A DNA stretch of 33,138 nt, from assembly GCA_018262195.1 (NCBI GenBank), contig JAGTRS010000043.1, positions 1 to 33,138 on the forward strand, in the 5' to 3' direction. The translations under genes and the position numbers were made by a program. Below the pieces are notes generated by a model. It was not told the DNA's origin, ran no database searches, and saw nothing but the letters and a program-made list of their open reading frames with translations. Of the stretch, positions 15,741 to 24,976 are shown in pieces. Source of the DNA: Pseudomonadota bacterium (GTDB taxonomy: Bacteria > Pseudomonadota > Gammaproteobacteria > Burkholderiales > Rhodocyclaceae). How positions within the stretch are numbered: position 1 is the first letter of the stretch; each line of letters starts with the position of its first letter.

Positions 15741-18700
15741 ATGAACCTCCCCGAGCTCTGCATCCGCCGCCCGGTGATGACCACCCTGATGATGGTGGCG
15801 TTACTGATCTTCGGCATCATCGGCTATCGCGCCCTGCCGGTTTCCGAACTGCCGGCCGTCGATTTCCCGACCATTTCGGTCACCGCGAACCTGCCCGGTG
15901 CCTCGCCGGAAACCATGGCTGCCGCCGTCGCCACACCGCTCGAAGGCCAGTTCTCGACCATCGCCGGCCTGGATTCGATGACCTCGACCAGCGCCCAGGG
16001 CTCGGCCACCATCACGCTGCAGTTCGCCCTCAACCGCAACATCGATGCCGCCGCCCAGGACGTCCAGTCCGCCATCGCCGCCGCGCTGCGCAAGTTGCCG
16101 CCCAACATGCCGACGCCGCCGTCGTTCCGCAAGGTTAACCCGGCCGATTCGCCGATTTTCTACATTGCGATGTCGTCGCCGACCCTGCCGCTATCGCTCG
16201 TTCACGAATACGCCGAAACCCAGCTGGCACAACGGCTTTCAACCATACCCGGCGTCGCCCAGGTGCAGATCTACGGCTCGCAGAAATTCGCTGTCCGCGT
16301 CCAGGCCAACCCGGACCAGCTGGCCGCTCGCGGCATCGGTATCGACGAACTGCAGCAGGCCATCGCCCAGGGCAACGTCAACCAGCCGGTTGGCCAGCTC
16401 GACGGCAGCCGCCAGACCTTTGCCCTCAAGGACAATGGCCAGCTCAGCAATGCTGCCGCCTTCCGCCCGTTGATCGTCACCTGGCGCAATGGCGCACCGG
16501 TCCGCCTGGAAGATGTGGCGACGCCGATCGACAGCGTCGAAAACACCCGCATTGCCAGCTGGAATGTGGACAAACGCGCCATCGTGCTCGCCGTCCAGCG
16601 CCAGCCCGGCGCCAACACCATCGAGACGGTCGATGCCATCAAGCGCATCCTGCCCTCCTTCCAGGCCAAGCTGCCGGCGGCAGTGACGATGAAGGTGCTG
16701 TTCGACCGCAGCAACTCGATCCGCCACGCCATCGATGACGTCCAGTTCACGCTGATCCTGTCCGGCTTCCTGGTCATCATGGTCATCCTGCTTTTCCTGC
16801 GCAATCTTTCGGCGACCATCATCCCGAGCCTGGCGCTACCGATTTCGGTGATCGGCACCTTCGCCATGATGTCGGTACTCGGCTACAGCCTGGACAACCT
16901 GTCGCTGCTCGCCCTGACGCTATCAGTCGGTTTCGTCGTCGATGACGCCATCGTCATGCTGGAAAATATCGTCCGCCACGTTGAGGCCGGCGAGCCGCCC
17001 TTTGAGGCGGCGATCAAGGGGGCCAAGGAAATCGGCTTCACGATCATTTCGATGACCATCTCGCTGATCGCCGTGTTCATTCCGGTGCTCTTCATGCAGG
17101 GCATCGTCGGCCGCCTGCTGCACGAATTTGCCGTCACCATCTGCGTCGCCATCCTGGTTTCCGGCTTCGTCTCGCTGACCCTGACGCCGATGCTGTGCAG
17201 CCGCTACGTCAAGCACGCCGATCCGGACTCGCATGGCCGCGTCTTCCAGATGTTCGAGCATTTTTTCGAGGCCGTGCTCGGCGCCTATGAAAAGACACTG
17301 AAACTCGCCATGAGCCATCCGAGAACCATCCTGGCCAGCTTCTTCGCGACACTGCTGATCACCGGCTACCTGTTCACGCTGGTGCCCAAGGACTTCATCC
17401 CCAGCGGCGACTCCGGGCAGATCATCGCATTTACCGAAGGCGCGCAGGATGCCTCGTTTGCTTCGATGGTCGCGCATCAACGCGCCGTGGCGGAAATCGT
17501 CGCCCAGGAGCCGGACATCGCCTCCTTCATGTCCGCAGTCGGCGCTGGCGGCATCCGGCCAACGGCCAATACCGGCACGGTCTTCATGATCCTCAAGCCG
17601 CTCAGCGAGCGCAAATCGACGCCTGACCAGATCATTCAGCGTCTGCGCCCGAAACTGGCGGCTGTGCCCGGCATCAAGGTCTACATGCAGAACCCGCCGG
17701 TGATCCGTATCGGCGGCCAGATCACCGCCGCGCAGTACCAATACACGCTGCAGGACACCGATCTCGACGAGCTGTACGAATGGACGGCGACGCTGACCCA
17801 GAAGATCCGCCAGTTGCCCGGCTTCGTTGATGTGACCAACAACCTGAGCAACCTGAGCCCGGTCGTCGGCCTTGATATCGACCGCGACAAACTGTCCTCG
17901 CTCGGCCTCACCTTCGGCCAGGTTGAAGATGCGCTGCAGAGCGCCTTCAGCGCCCGCCAGGTGTCGACCATCTACGGCTCGACAGCGCAGTATCAGGTCA
18001 TACTCGAAGTCGCCCCCGAATTCCAGGCCGACCCGCAGGCCCTGTCCCGCATTTACGTGCGAGGCAACGGCAAGCTGATCCCGCTCGACACCGTCGCCCG
18101 CTTCACGCGCAAGACGCAGGCGCTGACCGTCAATCACCAGGGCCAACTACCATCGGTGACCATCTCCTTCAACCTGCTGCCCGGCGTCTCGCTGGGCGAT
18201 GCCGTCGATCGCATCAAGGCGCTGGAGCAGGAAATCCGCGTTCCGGTTTCACTAAGCACCAGCTTGCAGGGTACGGCGCAAGCCTTTCAGTCCTCGCTGC
18301 AGGGCCTTGGCGTGCTGCTGCTGGTCGCCGTACTGGTCGTCTATCTGGTGCTCGGCGTACTGTACGAGAGCTTCATCCACCCGCTGACCATTCTGTCGGG
18401 CCTGCCCTCAGCCGGCCTTGGCGCGCTGATCACCCTGCTTATCTTCAAGGTCGACCTCAGTCTCTACGCCTTCGTCGGCGTCATCATGCTGATCGGCATC
18501 GTCAAGAAGAACGCCATCATGATGATCGACTTCGCCCTCGAAAAGCAGCGCAAGGAAGGCGTCCCTCCCGGCGAAGCCATCTTCCAGGCCAGCCTGGTCC
18601 GCTTCCGGCCTATCATGATGACAACGATGGCCGCGCTGGTCGGCACCCTGCCCATCGCGCTGGGCATCGGTGCCGGGGCCGAAGTGCGTCAGCCTCTGGG

Positions 18701-18830
18701 CTTGGCCGTGGTTGGCGGTCTGATGCTGTCGCAACTGCTTACCTTGTACCTGACGCCGGTCATCTATCTTTACCTTGACCGCTTTACCGACAAGTCAAAA
18801 ATGCCGCTCGAAACGGCACCGGCAAGCTGA
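15741..18830 (+). CDS. RND-family multidrug efflux pump, MdtB/MdtC/AcrB type
   Basis: A 1029-residue inner-membrane proton antiporter that exports drugs or other amphiphiles. It starts with the typical NLPELCIRRPVMTTLMM and has the two large periplasmic porter loops. The paired proton-relay aspartates D401-D402 lie in GFVVDDAIVMLENI. A second membrane block includes FVGVIMLIGIVKKNAIMMIDFA and RFRPIMMTTMAALVG. The ATG at 15741 matches the family N-terminus; an upstream in-frame ATG inside the adaptor gene is unlikely. No outer-membrane channel gene follows, so it should use a TolC-like protein encoded elsewhere. Substrate is unknown. Confidence 0.93.
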   Translation: MNLPELCIRRPVMTTLMMVALLIFGIIGYRALPVSELPAVDFPTISVTANLPGASPETMAAAVATPLEGQFSTIAGLDSMTSTSAQGSATITLQFALNRNIDAAAQDVQSAIAAALRKLPPNMPTPPSFRKVNPADSPIFYIAMSSPTLPLSLVHEYAETQLAQRLSTIPGVAQVQIYGSQKFAVRVQANPDQLAARGIGIDELQQAIAQGNVNQPVGQLDGSRQTFALKDNGQLSNAAAFRPLIVTWRNGAPVRLEDVATPIDSVENTRIASWNVDKRAIVLAVQRQPGANTIETVDAIKRILPSFQAKLPAAVTMKVLFDRSNSIRHAIDDVQFTLILSGFLVIMVILLFLRNLSATIIPSLALPISVIGTFAMMSVLGYSLDNLSLLALTLSVGFVVDDAIVMLENIVRHVEAGEPPFEAAIKGAKEIGFTIISMTISLIAVFIPVLFMQGIVGRLLHEFAVTICVAILVSGFVSLTLTPMLCSRYVKHADPDSHGRVFQMFEHFFEAVLGAYEKTLKLAMSHPRTILASFFATLLITGYLFTLVPKDFIPSGDSGQIIAFTEGAQDASFASMVAHQRAVAEIVAQEPDIASFMSAVGAGGIRPTANTGTVFMILKPLSERKSTPDQIIQRLRPKLAAVPGIKVYMQNPPVIRIGGQITAAQYQYTLQDTDLDELYEWTATLTQKIRQLPGFVDVTNNLSNLSPVVGLDIDRDKLSSLGLTFGQVEDALQSAFSARQVSTIYGSTAQYQVILEVAPEFQADPQALSRIYVRGNGKLIPLDTVARFTRKTQALTVNHQGQLPSVTISFNLLPGVSLGDAVDRIKALEQEIRVPVSLSTSLQGTAQAFQSSLQGLGVLLLVAVLVVYLVLGVLYESFIHPLTILSGLPSAGLGALITLLIFKVDLSLYAFVGVIMLIGIVKKNAIMMIDFALEKQRKEGVPPGEAIFQASLVRFRPIMMTTMAALVGTLPIALGIGAGAEVRQPLGLAVVGGLMLSQLLTLYLTPVIYLYLDRFTDKSKMPLETAPAS

Positions 18831-18886
18831 CCGGCGGACAGCAGTCAACGGAAGCGCATTTGGTCGCGTTAGGCTATAAATACATC

Positions 18887-19453
18887 ATGCGCAAAACGCC
18901 ATTCATCCTCCTCGTCGCCGCACTGCTGGCCCAGCCGGCCATCGCGGAAATCTACAAATGCCGCCTGCCCAACGGCAAGACGGAAATTTCCAACGCCCCT
19001 TGCGCCAGCGGCACTACCGTCACGGCACGTCCGGATGAAGCAGTCCCGGAAGCCACTCGCCAGCAGGCTGAACGCGACGTCGAACGCATGCGCAACTATG
19101 TGGATAAACGCGAGGCAGCCCAACGCGCCGAAGAAGCGGCCGAACGCCAGGAGCGCGCCAGCCAGCGTCAGGCCGCCACCAGCGCCCCATCCCGCACCTA
19201 CGGCGACCCTGCGGCCTGCCTGCGCGATCTGAGCCAGCAGGCCCTGGAAGCTTCGCAGCGCGCCCAGCTTGAAGCTGAATGCCGCGGTCTGATCAGACCA
19301 CCCGAAACCATCCAACAACCGGTTTACGTGCCGATCTATGGCGGTCCGCACCGGCCGCACCACTACCAGCCCCCACCACCCAAGCCCGCCCCCCAGCCAC
19401 CCGCCCCGTCGATCATAATGTGCCCACCCAACGGCAAGAATTGCGCTCGGTAA
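18887..19453 (+). CDS. Secreted DUF4124-domain protein
   Basis: A 188-residue exported protein. A signal peptide (MRKTPF then a hydrophobic core, likely cut after AIA) precedes a short DUF4124 domain (EIYKCRLPNGKTEISNAPC), a beta structure common in proteobacterial envelope proteins of unknown role. A charged Ala/Glu/Gln/Arg-rich coiled-coil-like stretch follows, then a short Cys-containing helix region and a Pro/His-rich tail ending with CPPNGKNCAR. The ATG at 18887 is chosen over an upstream TTG because it begins the signal peptide. A TATAAA box only about seven bases upstream suggests a very short leader or another promoter further up. Confidence 0.8.
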   Translation: MRKTPFILLVAALLAQPAIAEIYKCRLPNGKTEISNAPCASGTTVTARPDEAVPEATRQQAERDVERMRNYVDKREAAQRAEEAAERQERASQRQAATSAPSRTYGDPAACLRDLSQQALEASQRAQLEAECRGLIRPPETIQQPVYVPIYGGPHRPHHYQPPPPKPAPQPPAPSIIMCPPNGKNCAR

Positions 19454-19641
19454 GCGAGAGACTGACCAACGCCGGTCTGCATTCCCGTACAATTCTGCGG
19501 CGCCGTATGCAAACGGCAAGAACGCTTTCAAAGCAAAGAAAAGCGATCAGAAAATAGCGCGTGCAGAATTGAACTACCGACTCGCAGCAAGCCAGAGGCC
19601 ATCCCTCAGGCTGGTTGCAGGCAACATCAAAAGGGAAAAAG

Positions 19642-20214
19642 GTGGGAATACTCGACAAACTCAAGGCCCTGTTCGGACAAGAGCCTCAAGCGCAACAAGC
19701 TCCGGCACAAGCCGAGGAAGCGCTACCGATTCAGGAGCTGGGGATAGCCGAACGCCGCAAGCGGGCGCGGGTCAACGCCCGCGAAGGCACCAAGGTTCTG
19801 ATCATCGACGACTCGAAAACCATCGTTGTTGCGCTCAAGAAATTCCTGCGCTCGGCCGGTTACGAAACCATCGAAGCATTTGATGCGGAATCAGGCCTGG
19901 CCTTGATGCAGGAACAGCGCCCCGAGCTGGTCTTTCTCGACATCGTGCTACCCGGCATGAATGGCTTTGCGGCCCTGCGCACGATCCGCCGCGACCCGCA
20001 GTTGCGGGACATCCCAGTGATCATGATGAGCGGCAACGAACAGGCCATGGAGCAGTTCTTCGGCACCCGGATCGGGGCAGATGATTTCATGAAAAAGCCT
20101 TTCTCGCGCTACGAGATCTTTTTCCGGATCGAGCGCCTGCTCGATGAAAACCTGATCCCGCGCCGCGTCATCGCGAAAACCGACCAGCAGCCTCCGACCA
20201 CGGTAGCGCCCTGA
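19642..20214 (+). CDS. Single-domain response regulator (CheY/PilG-like) with N-terminal extension
   Basis: A 190-residue protein whose receiver domain begins near residue 50. Acidic pocket D56-D57 lies in VLIIDDSKTI, the phosphoacceptor is D100 in VFLDIVLPG, and the conserved Ser (MMSGNE) and Lys (DDFMKKPFS) follow. The first 49 residues (GILDKLKALFG, then a Gln/Ala-rich linker and a basic helix) are an extension without a known domain. No DNA-binding output domain is present, so it should act by protein contact. GTG at 19642, preceded by AAGGGAAAAAGG, is preferred to an upstream TTG. The peptidase gene starts 11 bases after its stop. The cognate kinase is not in the window. Confidence 0.85.
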   Translation: MGILDKLKALFGQEPQAQQAPAQAEEALPIQELGIAERRKRARVNAREGTKVLIIDDSKTIVVALKKFLRSAGYETIEAFDAESGLALMQEQRPELVFLDIVLPGMNGFAALRTIRRDPQLRDIPVIMMSGNEQAMEQFFGTRIGADDFMKKPFSRYEIFFRIERLLDENLIPRRVIAKTDQQPPTTVAP

Positions 20215-20225
20215 CGCCTCCGGCC

Positions 20226-21698
20226 ATGATCGCCACGCTCAAGACCTTTCCTGCCCAGCCGGAAACCACGGCACTGGCCGAAATGAGCCACGTGCTGGTG
20301 GTGTTGCCGGCAGCGCAGGAGATTCCGGCTGACTGCCCTGACAGCCCTTTGCTCAAGGCCACGCTGGCCCGGCGACGTCTTGATGCCGATGAACTGAGTG
20401 ATTCCCCGGTTTCAGCCAATTCCTCCAAAGGCGGTTTGCGTGTCTGGCTGATGCTCGACCCCGCCAAATCGACGTTCGACAAGCAAACCCTGTTGCGCGA
20501 AGGTATGGCGATCCTGCTTCACGAAGAACCTGCCACGATCGACGTGCTGATCTGTACCGATTCCGCGAACGCAGGATGGATGGCCGATCTGGCCACCTAC
20601 GTCGGGCTGGCCAATGGCACGCCGCTACCCAACCGGAAGCAGGAAGACGCCCCACGCGCTCTGGAATCCCTGCAAATATGGGGCAGCACCGGCAGCGCGG
20701 ACCATGCCCGCTCATTGGCCGAGGGCAACCTGCTGGCCCGCACCCTGACCGCACTGCCACCCAATGAGCTGACACCAAGTGCCTACCGGGCGCGCATCGC
20801 CGATCTGGCCAGCCAGCTCGGCTGGGAAATGGAAGTCTTCGACCTGCAAAAGCTGCGCGACATGGGTGCCGGCGCCTTTACCTCGGTCGCGCAGGGCAGT
20901 GAGGCCAACGATGCCGCCATCGTCCGGGTATCGCTGGTTCCGCCGAATGCCCAGGCCCGGGTAGCGCTAGTCGGTAAAGGCATCTGTTTCGATACTGGCG
21001 GCCATAACCTGAAATCGGCCGACTCGATGATCGGCATGCACGAGGACATGGCCGGTTCGGCCGCCGTGCTCGGCATCCTGCACGCCGCCAGCCAGATGGC
21101 CCAGCCGCTGCGCATCGACGCCTGGCTGGCTCTTGCCAGCAACGACATTTCGCCGCGCGCCAGCCGGCAAGGCGACATCGTCACGGCGCTCAATGGCATG
21201 ACCATCGAGATCGTGCACACCGATGCCGAAGGCCGCATGGTCCTGGCCGACACACTGGCCCTCGCCGGGCGCAGCCAGCCCGATCTGATGATCGATTTCG
21301 GCACGCTGACCTACACGATGATCCACGCCCTGGGCTGCCGCTACTCCGGCATCTTCGCCAGCAGTGACGAACTAGGGGCGCTGGCCGTGCGCGCCGGATC
21401 GGCCAGTGGCGAGCGGGTTTGTACCTTCCCGATGGATGCCGACTACGAAGACGACCTCGACAGCACGGTCGCCGACATCTGCCAATGCAGTCTGGACGAA
21501 GACGCGCCCGACCATATTCATGCTGCCCGCTTCCTGAAGCGTTTCGTCGGCGAACATCCCTGGCTGCACATGGATCTCTCGGCCGCCAGCTGCGAAGATG
21601 GCCTGGGCGCCATCGCCACCGACCAGACCGGCTTCGGCGTTGCCTGGGGCATCAGCTTCCTGGCGGCCTGGGCCAAACTCGAATCCCGCGGCCAGTAA
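20226..21698 (+). CDS. Leucyl aminopeptidase family M17
   Basis: A 490-residue cytoplasmic metallo-aminopeptidase that removes N-terminal residues from peptides. The C-terminal catalytic domain keeps all expected ligands and catalytic residues: K251 and D256 in VGKGICFDTGG, K263, D274 in MHEDMAG, and D333, E335 and R337 in HTDAEGR. The residue before TDAEGR is His instead of the usual Asn. The N-terminal domain is divergent from PepA. The gene follows a response regulator by 11 bases and is followed 25 bases later by an isochorismatase-like gene, so a shared transcript is likely. It could be annotated pepA or pepB; I leave the symbol empty. Confidence 0.9.
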   Translation: MIATLKTFPAQPETTALAEMSHVLVVLPAAQEIPADCPDSPLLKATLARRRLDADELSDSPVSANSSKGGLRVWLMLDPAKSTFDKQTLLREGMAILLHEEPATIDVLICTDSANAGWMADLATYVGLANGTPLPNRKQEDAPRALESLQIWGSTGSADHARSLAEGNLLARTLTALPPNELTPSAYRARIADLASQLGWEMEVFDLQKLRDMGAGAFTSVAQGSEANDAAIVRVSLVPPNAQARVALVGKGICFDTGGHNLKSADSMIGMHEDMAGSAAVLGILHAASQMAQPLRIDAWLALASNDISPRASRQGDIVTALNGMTIEIVHTDAEGRMVLADTLALAGRSQPDLMIDFGTLTYTMIHALGCRYSGIFASSDELGALAVRAGSASGERVCTFPMDADYEDDLDSTVADICQCSLDEDAPDHIHAARFLKRFVGEHPWLHMDLSAASCEDGLGAIATDQTGFGVAWGISFLAAWAKLESRGQ

Positions 21699-21723
21699 TC
21701 GCCCATCCTCCGGAGAAAACACC

Positions 21724-22242
21724 ATGTCCCATCCCGCCCTGATCGTCATTGATCTGCAGAACGACTATTTCCCGGACGGCAGGTTTCCGCTGTGGAATGC
21801 CGAAGGCACGCTGAGCAATGTCGAACAAGCCATCGGCCAGGCACGCGCCAAGGGCATCCCGGTCATTCTGGTTCAGCACGTTGCCGACAGCAGCAAGGGA
21901 ATCGCCCCGTTCTTCAACACCGGCACGCCGGGCGTCGACATCCATCCGCGCGCCCTCGCTGCCGCCCCGGATGCGCCCATCGTCATCAAGTCGTTTGCCG
22001 ACAGCTTCCACAAAACCACGCTGGAAGCGACGCTGGCTCAACTCGGCGTCGACGAATTGCTGGTCTGCGGCATGATGACCCAGAACTGCGTAACCCATAC
22101 GGCGATCTCAAAGGCCGCCGAAAAGTACAAGGTCAGTATCCTGGCCGACTGCTGCACGACGGTCAGCGAAATCCTGCACAAGATTGCACTGAATGCGGTA
22201 TCGACCCGCCTGACTGTCGGCCAAGCCGGCGACCTGATCTAG
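21724..22242 (+). CDS. Isochorismatase-fold cysteine hydrolase
   Basis: A 172-residue cytoplasmic hydrolase. The catalytic triad of the family is complete: D10 in VIDLQNDYFPDG, K89 in PIVIKSFADSF and the nucleophile C122 in CGMMTQNCVTHTA. Members hydrolyse small amides or vinyl ethers (nicotinamide, ureidoacrylate and others); the substrate here is not determined. The ATG at 21724 has CGGAG eight bases upstream; a longer in-frame start within the peptidase gene is rejected. It sits between the M17 peptidase and a DUF1415 gene. Confidence 0.9.
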   Translation: MSHPALIVIDLQNDYFPDGRFPLWNAEGTLSNVEQAIGQARAKGIPVILVQHVADSSKGIAPFFNTGTPGVDIHPRALAAAPDAPIVIKSFADSFHKTTLEATLAQLGVDELLVCGMMTQNCVTHTAISKAAEKYKVSILADCCTTVSEILHKIALNAVSTRLTVGQAGDLI

Positions 22243-22310
22243 GCACGCCCATTCCCCTGCGCCGCCCCGATCCGTACCGCCCCCCCCGATCGCATTTCGA
22301 GACTAGCCCC

Positions 22311-22886
22311 ATGCCTCTGGTTCTGACCCCTTTTGCCGATACGCCCGCCGCCGAGGAAATCATTGCCCAAACCAAGCTCTGGCTGGAGCGTGCGGTCATC
22401 GGCCTGAATCTCTGCCCCTTTGCGAAGAGTGTTTTCGTCAAGAATCAGGTGCGCTACGCCTTGACGGGTGCCAGCACGCCCGATGAACTATTGGCCGAGC
22501 TGGAACATGAACTCACCCTGCTTGCCGAAACCGAAGCAGCGGAACTGGACACCACGCTGCTGATTCATCCGCAGGTCATGACTGACTTCCTCGACTTCCA
22601 TTTCTTTCTTGGCGAAGTCGACGCGCTGATCCGCAACCTCGGCTACGAGGGTGTCTTCCAGATCGCCAGCCTGCATCCGCAATATGAGTTCGCTGGCAGC
22701 GAACCGGACGACATCGCCAACTTCACCAACCGCTCGCCTTATCCAACGCTGCACCTGCTACGCGAAAGCAGCATTGACCGTGCTGTAGCGGCTTTTCCGG
22801 ATGCGGCGGACATTTTTGAGCGCAATATCGAAACGATGGAGCGCCTCGGTCACGAAGGCTGGAAGAAACTCTGGCTGAGCCGTTAG
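22311..22886 (+). CDS. DUF1415 family protein
   Basis: A 191-residue soluble protein of the DUF1415 family, recognised by TKLWLERAVIGLNLCPFAK near the N-terminus, HPQYEF and NRSPYPTLHLLRE in the second half, and a typical total length. No function is known to me for this family. The ATG at 22311 begins the conserved part; the ribosome site is weak and the upstream 68 bases are C-rich. It may be co-transcribed with the hydrolase. A short inverted repeat (22885-22900) overlaps its end and that of the convergent small gene. Confidence 0.87.
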   Translation: MPLVLTPFADTPAAEEIIAQTKLWLERAVIGLNLCPFAKSVFVKNQVRYALTGASTPDELLAELEHELTLLAETEAAELDTTLLIHPQVMTDFLDFHFFLGEVDALIRNLGYEGVFQIASLHPQYEFAGSEPDDIANFTNRSPYPTLHLLRESSIDRAVAAFPDAADIFERNIETMERLGHEGWKKLWLSR

Positions 22887-22898
22887 CCCGTCACCGGG

Positions 22899-23141
22899 CT
22901 ATTTACCCTTGGCCGGCTTCCGGGCGTTCTCGGTCTCGCTCGGCGAGTCTTCTTCCTCTCCCTGCGCATGCAGGAGCCAGACAAGGTCACTGCCCTGCAC
23001 CGGCATCGGAATCATCTGGTTCCAGCTCCAGCGGAACACGGGTCCGCTAGGCACGTAGCGCGCAAACACCTCACCGCGCGAACTGACACCGAAAAATGGC
23101 CAAGGCCCCAGGACGGCATCCTTGAGTTGTGCATCGGTCAT
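22899..23141 (-). CDS. Hypothetical small protein, 80 residues
   Basis: A small protein with a strong ribosome site (AAGGAGG seven bases before ATG on the minus strand). It has a Trp/Phe/Pro-rich middle (GPWPFFGVSS, FRWSWNQMIPMP) and an acidic then basic hydrophilic tail. I recognise no domain. It lies downstream of the zinc-ribbon gene on the same strand, about 155 bases away. Confidence 0.65.
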   Translation of the reverse strand: MTDAQLKDAVLGPWPFFGVSSRGEVFARYVPSGPVFRWSWNQMIPMPVQGSDLVWLLHAQGEEEDSPSETENARKPAKGK

Positions 23142-23297
23142 GGTTCGCCTCCTTCTGTGGGCTGGGCAATGCAGGCAGTCTGCGCCGTCTGCCCCGGTGA
23201 ATCAAGGCGTTCCGGCAGACAAAGCTCAAATACTCCAGGAACCAAAGGAAAGGGCCGCAAACGCGGCCCGTCCATCCTGCCCAGCAGAAGCCTGAAA

Positions 23298-23612
23298 TCA
23301 GGCCGTTTCGTGCTCCGCGCCATCCTTGCTCTGGCTGCCGAGGGTCAATTCGGTGTTTTCGCTGAGGGCGAAGAAGAAGGCTTCGACGGCTTTGGGCTCA
23401 CCCGATGCCGCAAAGGTGGTCTGGCCACACTCACACTGGCCGACCCAGATCGCGTCGATGCCACGCAGCCCGCGCGTGCTGACCGGGTGAATCGCCGTCA
23501 CATCGGCGTTGCAGCCGTTGCAGACCAGCTTTTCCGGACGCGTCGCCTCGATTTTCTCCTGTGCCTGAGCAACGCGTTGCGCCAGCGTACCGCGGTTTTT
23601 GGCTTGTCCCAT
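23298..23612 (-). CDS. Small zinc-ribbon-like protein, hypothetical
   Basis: A 104-residue protein beginning MGQAKNRGTLAQRVAQAQEK, a basic helical start seen in several proteobacterial small proteins, followed by two cysteine pairs (CNGC near residue 31 and CECG near residue 60) that should bind zinc. The ATG at 23612 has AGGGGAGC just upstream, so an in-frame start eight codons earlier is rejected. It lies 69 bases after the GGDEF gene on the same strand. Role unknown; a nucleic-acid or protein-binding zinc ribbon is the best guess. Confidence 0.72.
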   Translation of the reverse strand: MGQAKNRGTLAQRVAQAQEKIEATRPEKLVCNGCNADVTAIHPVSTRGLRGIDAIWVGQCECGQTTFAASGEPKAVEAFFFALSENTELTLGSQSKDGAEHETA

Positions 23613-23681
23613 GTTTGCTCCCCTCGGTTTTTTCAAAGGCAGGCAGGATACAGGATTTTCACCTCGCGACGGTGAGCGGCC

Positions 23682-24818
23682 TCACTCCTCGGCGAAGCAA
23701 TAGCGTCGCTTGCCCTCCGACTTGGCCTGATACATGGCCAGATCGGCACAGCGGATGATTGTCTCAGGGGTGCTCGCCCCACCGGCACGAGGGAACAGGC
23801 ATATCCCAATGCTCGCGCTGAGTCTCTGTGCCTTGGGCAGCCCTGGAATCGGCTGTTCGATCAGTGAGATCAACTTGTCGGCCAGATGTGCGGCACTGTC
23901 GCAGGATCCGATTTCCTGAATGAGCAGAAAGAACTCATCACCACCAAGCCGGGATACGGTATCGGTCTCGCGCATCGAAGAGGCCAAGCGCCTGGCCACT
24001 TCGCGCAGGGCAATGTCGCCGCAATCATGCCCAAGCTGGTCATTGACATCCTTGAACCCGTCCAGATCGATAAAAAAGCCGGCATGGCGAGCTAGGTCGC
24101 GGCGGGCCAGCGCCAGTGCCTGATTGATCCGGTCATCCAGCAACTCGCGGTTGGGCAGTCCGGTCAGCCGGTCATGCAGGGATCGGTCCAAGTGAAGCAG
24201 CCGCTCATCATCGAGTTGCAATTCGCGCAGGAAAAGCAGTCGCCGCTGATACTCGGCCAGGTAGCCGGCAGCACCACCGATCAGGTTGGCCGAAATCATG
24301 AAGAAATTCTGGCTGAGCAACATTCCCTCCGGATACTGCCGAAGATAGCCGAACAGAATGTTGTAGAGGACCAGTACGAGGAGATTGACGACCAGTGCCT
24401 GGATGAAGCGCGCCCCAAGCAAGTTGTAGGTATAGAAGGTCGCGAGCATCAAGCCGGGGTAATAGTAGGTACTGCTCCCGGATGGCAGATGCCAGAGCAT
24501 GGCGATCAAGCCAAGTGCCGCTGTAAATCCGACCAATGCAAGTGGCAGCTGGTTGGCTTTTTCAAACCATGGCGAGAAAGTCAGTGCCAGAACGATCAAC
24601 GGCACCAGCAAGGCCGCCAGGCGGATCAACCAGACCTGTGCCACCTGTTCAGGCGGCACGAACAGATGCTCCAGCGCCCCATACGAAAAATAGACAATGA
24701 TGCCAACCACAATCGCTGCCCGACCTTGCAGGCGCAAGCGTGGCTCCAGATGTCGAACAAAGGCACGCTCTGTCGCGGGATCATGAAAACTGAGCGTCAG
24801 CGAGTGCAACTTGTTCAT
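23682..24818 (-). CDS. Membrane diguanylate cyclase (GGDEF)
   Basis: A 378-residue inner-membrane enzyme that should make cyclic di-GMP from two GTP. The N-terminal half has about six membrane helices (residues about 30-195) with no recognised sensory domain. A short helical linker leads to the GGDEF domain, with an intact active-site GGDEF at residues 292-296 and an intact inhibitory I-site RETD at 283-286. The start at 24818 (MNKLHSL) is chosen because the long upstream extension has no ribosome site and reads as non-coding. No EAL domain. It is divergent from the DUF599 gene. Confidence 0.88.
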   Translation of the reverse strand: MNKLHSLTLSFHDPATERAFVRHLEPRLRLQGRAAIVVGIIVYFSYGALEHLFVPPEQVAQVWLIRLAALLVPLIVLALTFSPWFEKANQLPLALVGFTAALGLIAMLWHLPSGSSTYYYPGLMLATFYTYNLLGARFIQALVVNLLVLVLYNILFGYLRQYPEGMLLSQNFFMISANLIGGAAGYLAEYQRRLLFLRELQLDDERLLHLDRSLHDRLTGLPNRELLDDRINQALALARRDLARHAGFFIDLDGFKDVNDQLGHDCGDIALREVARRLASSMRETDTVSRLGGDEFFLLIQEIGSCDSAAHLADKLISLIEQPIPGLPKAQRLSASIGICLFPRAGGASTPETIIRCADLAMYQAKSEGKRRYCFAEE

Positions 24819-24926
24819 CTTTGACGCGCCATTGAGGAGCCTCACTCTGGGGGTAACGGGGGCACTTTCCAAGAATGCCCCTCGAATATGAGCCACAGCA
24901 TAATTGCAAGCCCCGGTGGGCGATAA

Positions 24927-24946
24927 GGATATTTTCCCCAATATCC
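24927..24946. repeat. Small inverted repeat in the GGDEF/DUF599 intergenic region
   Basis: GGATATT (24927-24933) and AATATCC (24940-24946) are separated by six bases within the 158-base region between divergent genes. It could be an operator for either gene; no further evidence. Confidence 0.35.
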
Positions 24947-24976
24947 GAAGTTCAGGCTCTATGGCAATATGCAGGG

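Noticed and set aside
16923..18146. A 407-codon minus-strand frame opposite the RND pump
   Set aside because: Asp/His/Gly-rich composition typical of antisense frames in GC-rich genes.
23138..23323. A 61-codon minus-strand frame between the small protein and the zinc-ribbon gene
   Set aside because: It overlaps both neighbours and lacks a ribosome site or recognisable sequence.
24174..24824. A 216-codon plus-strand frame opposite the GGDEF gene
   Set aside because: Antisense of a gene with intact GGDEF and I-site motifs; Gln/Glu-rich nonsense composition.
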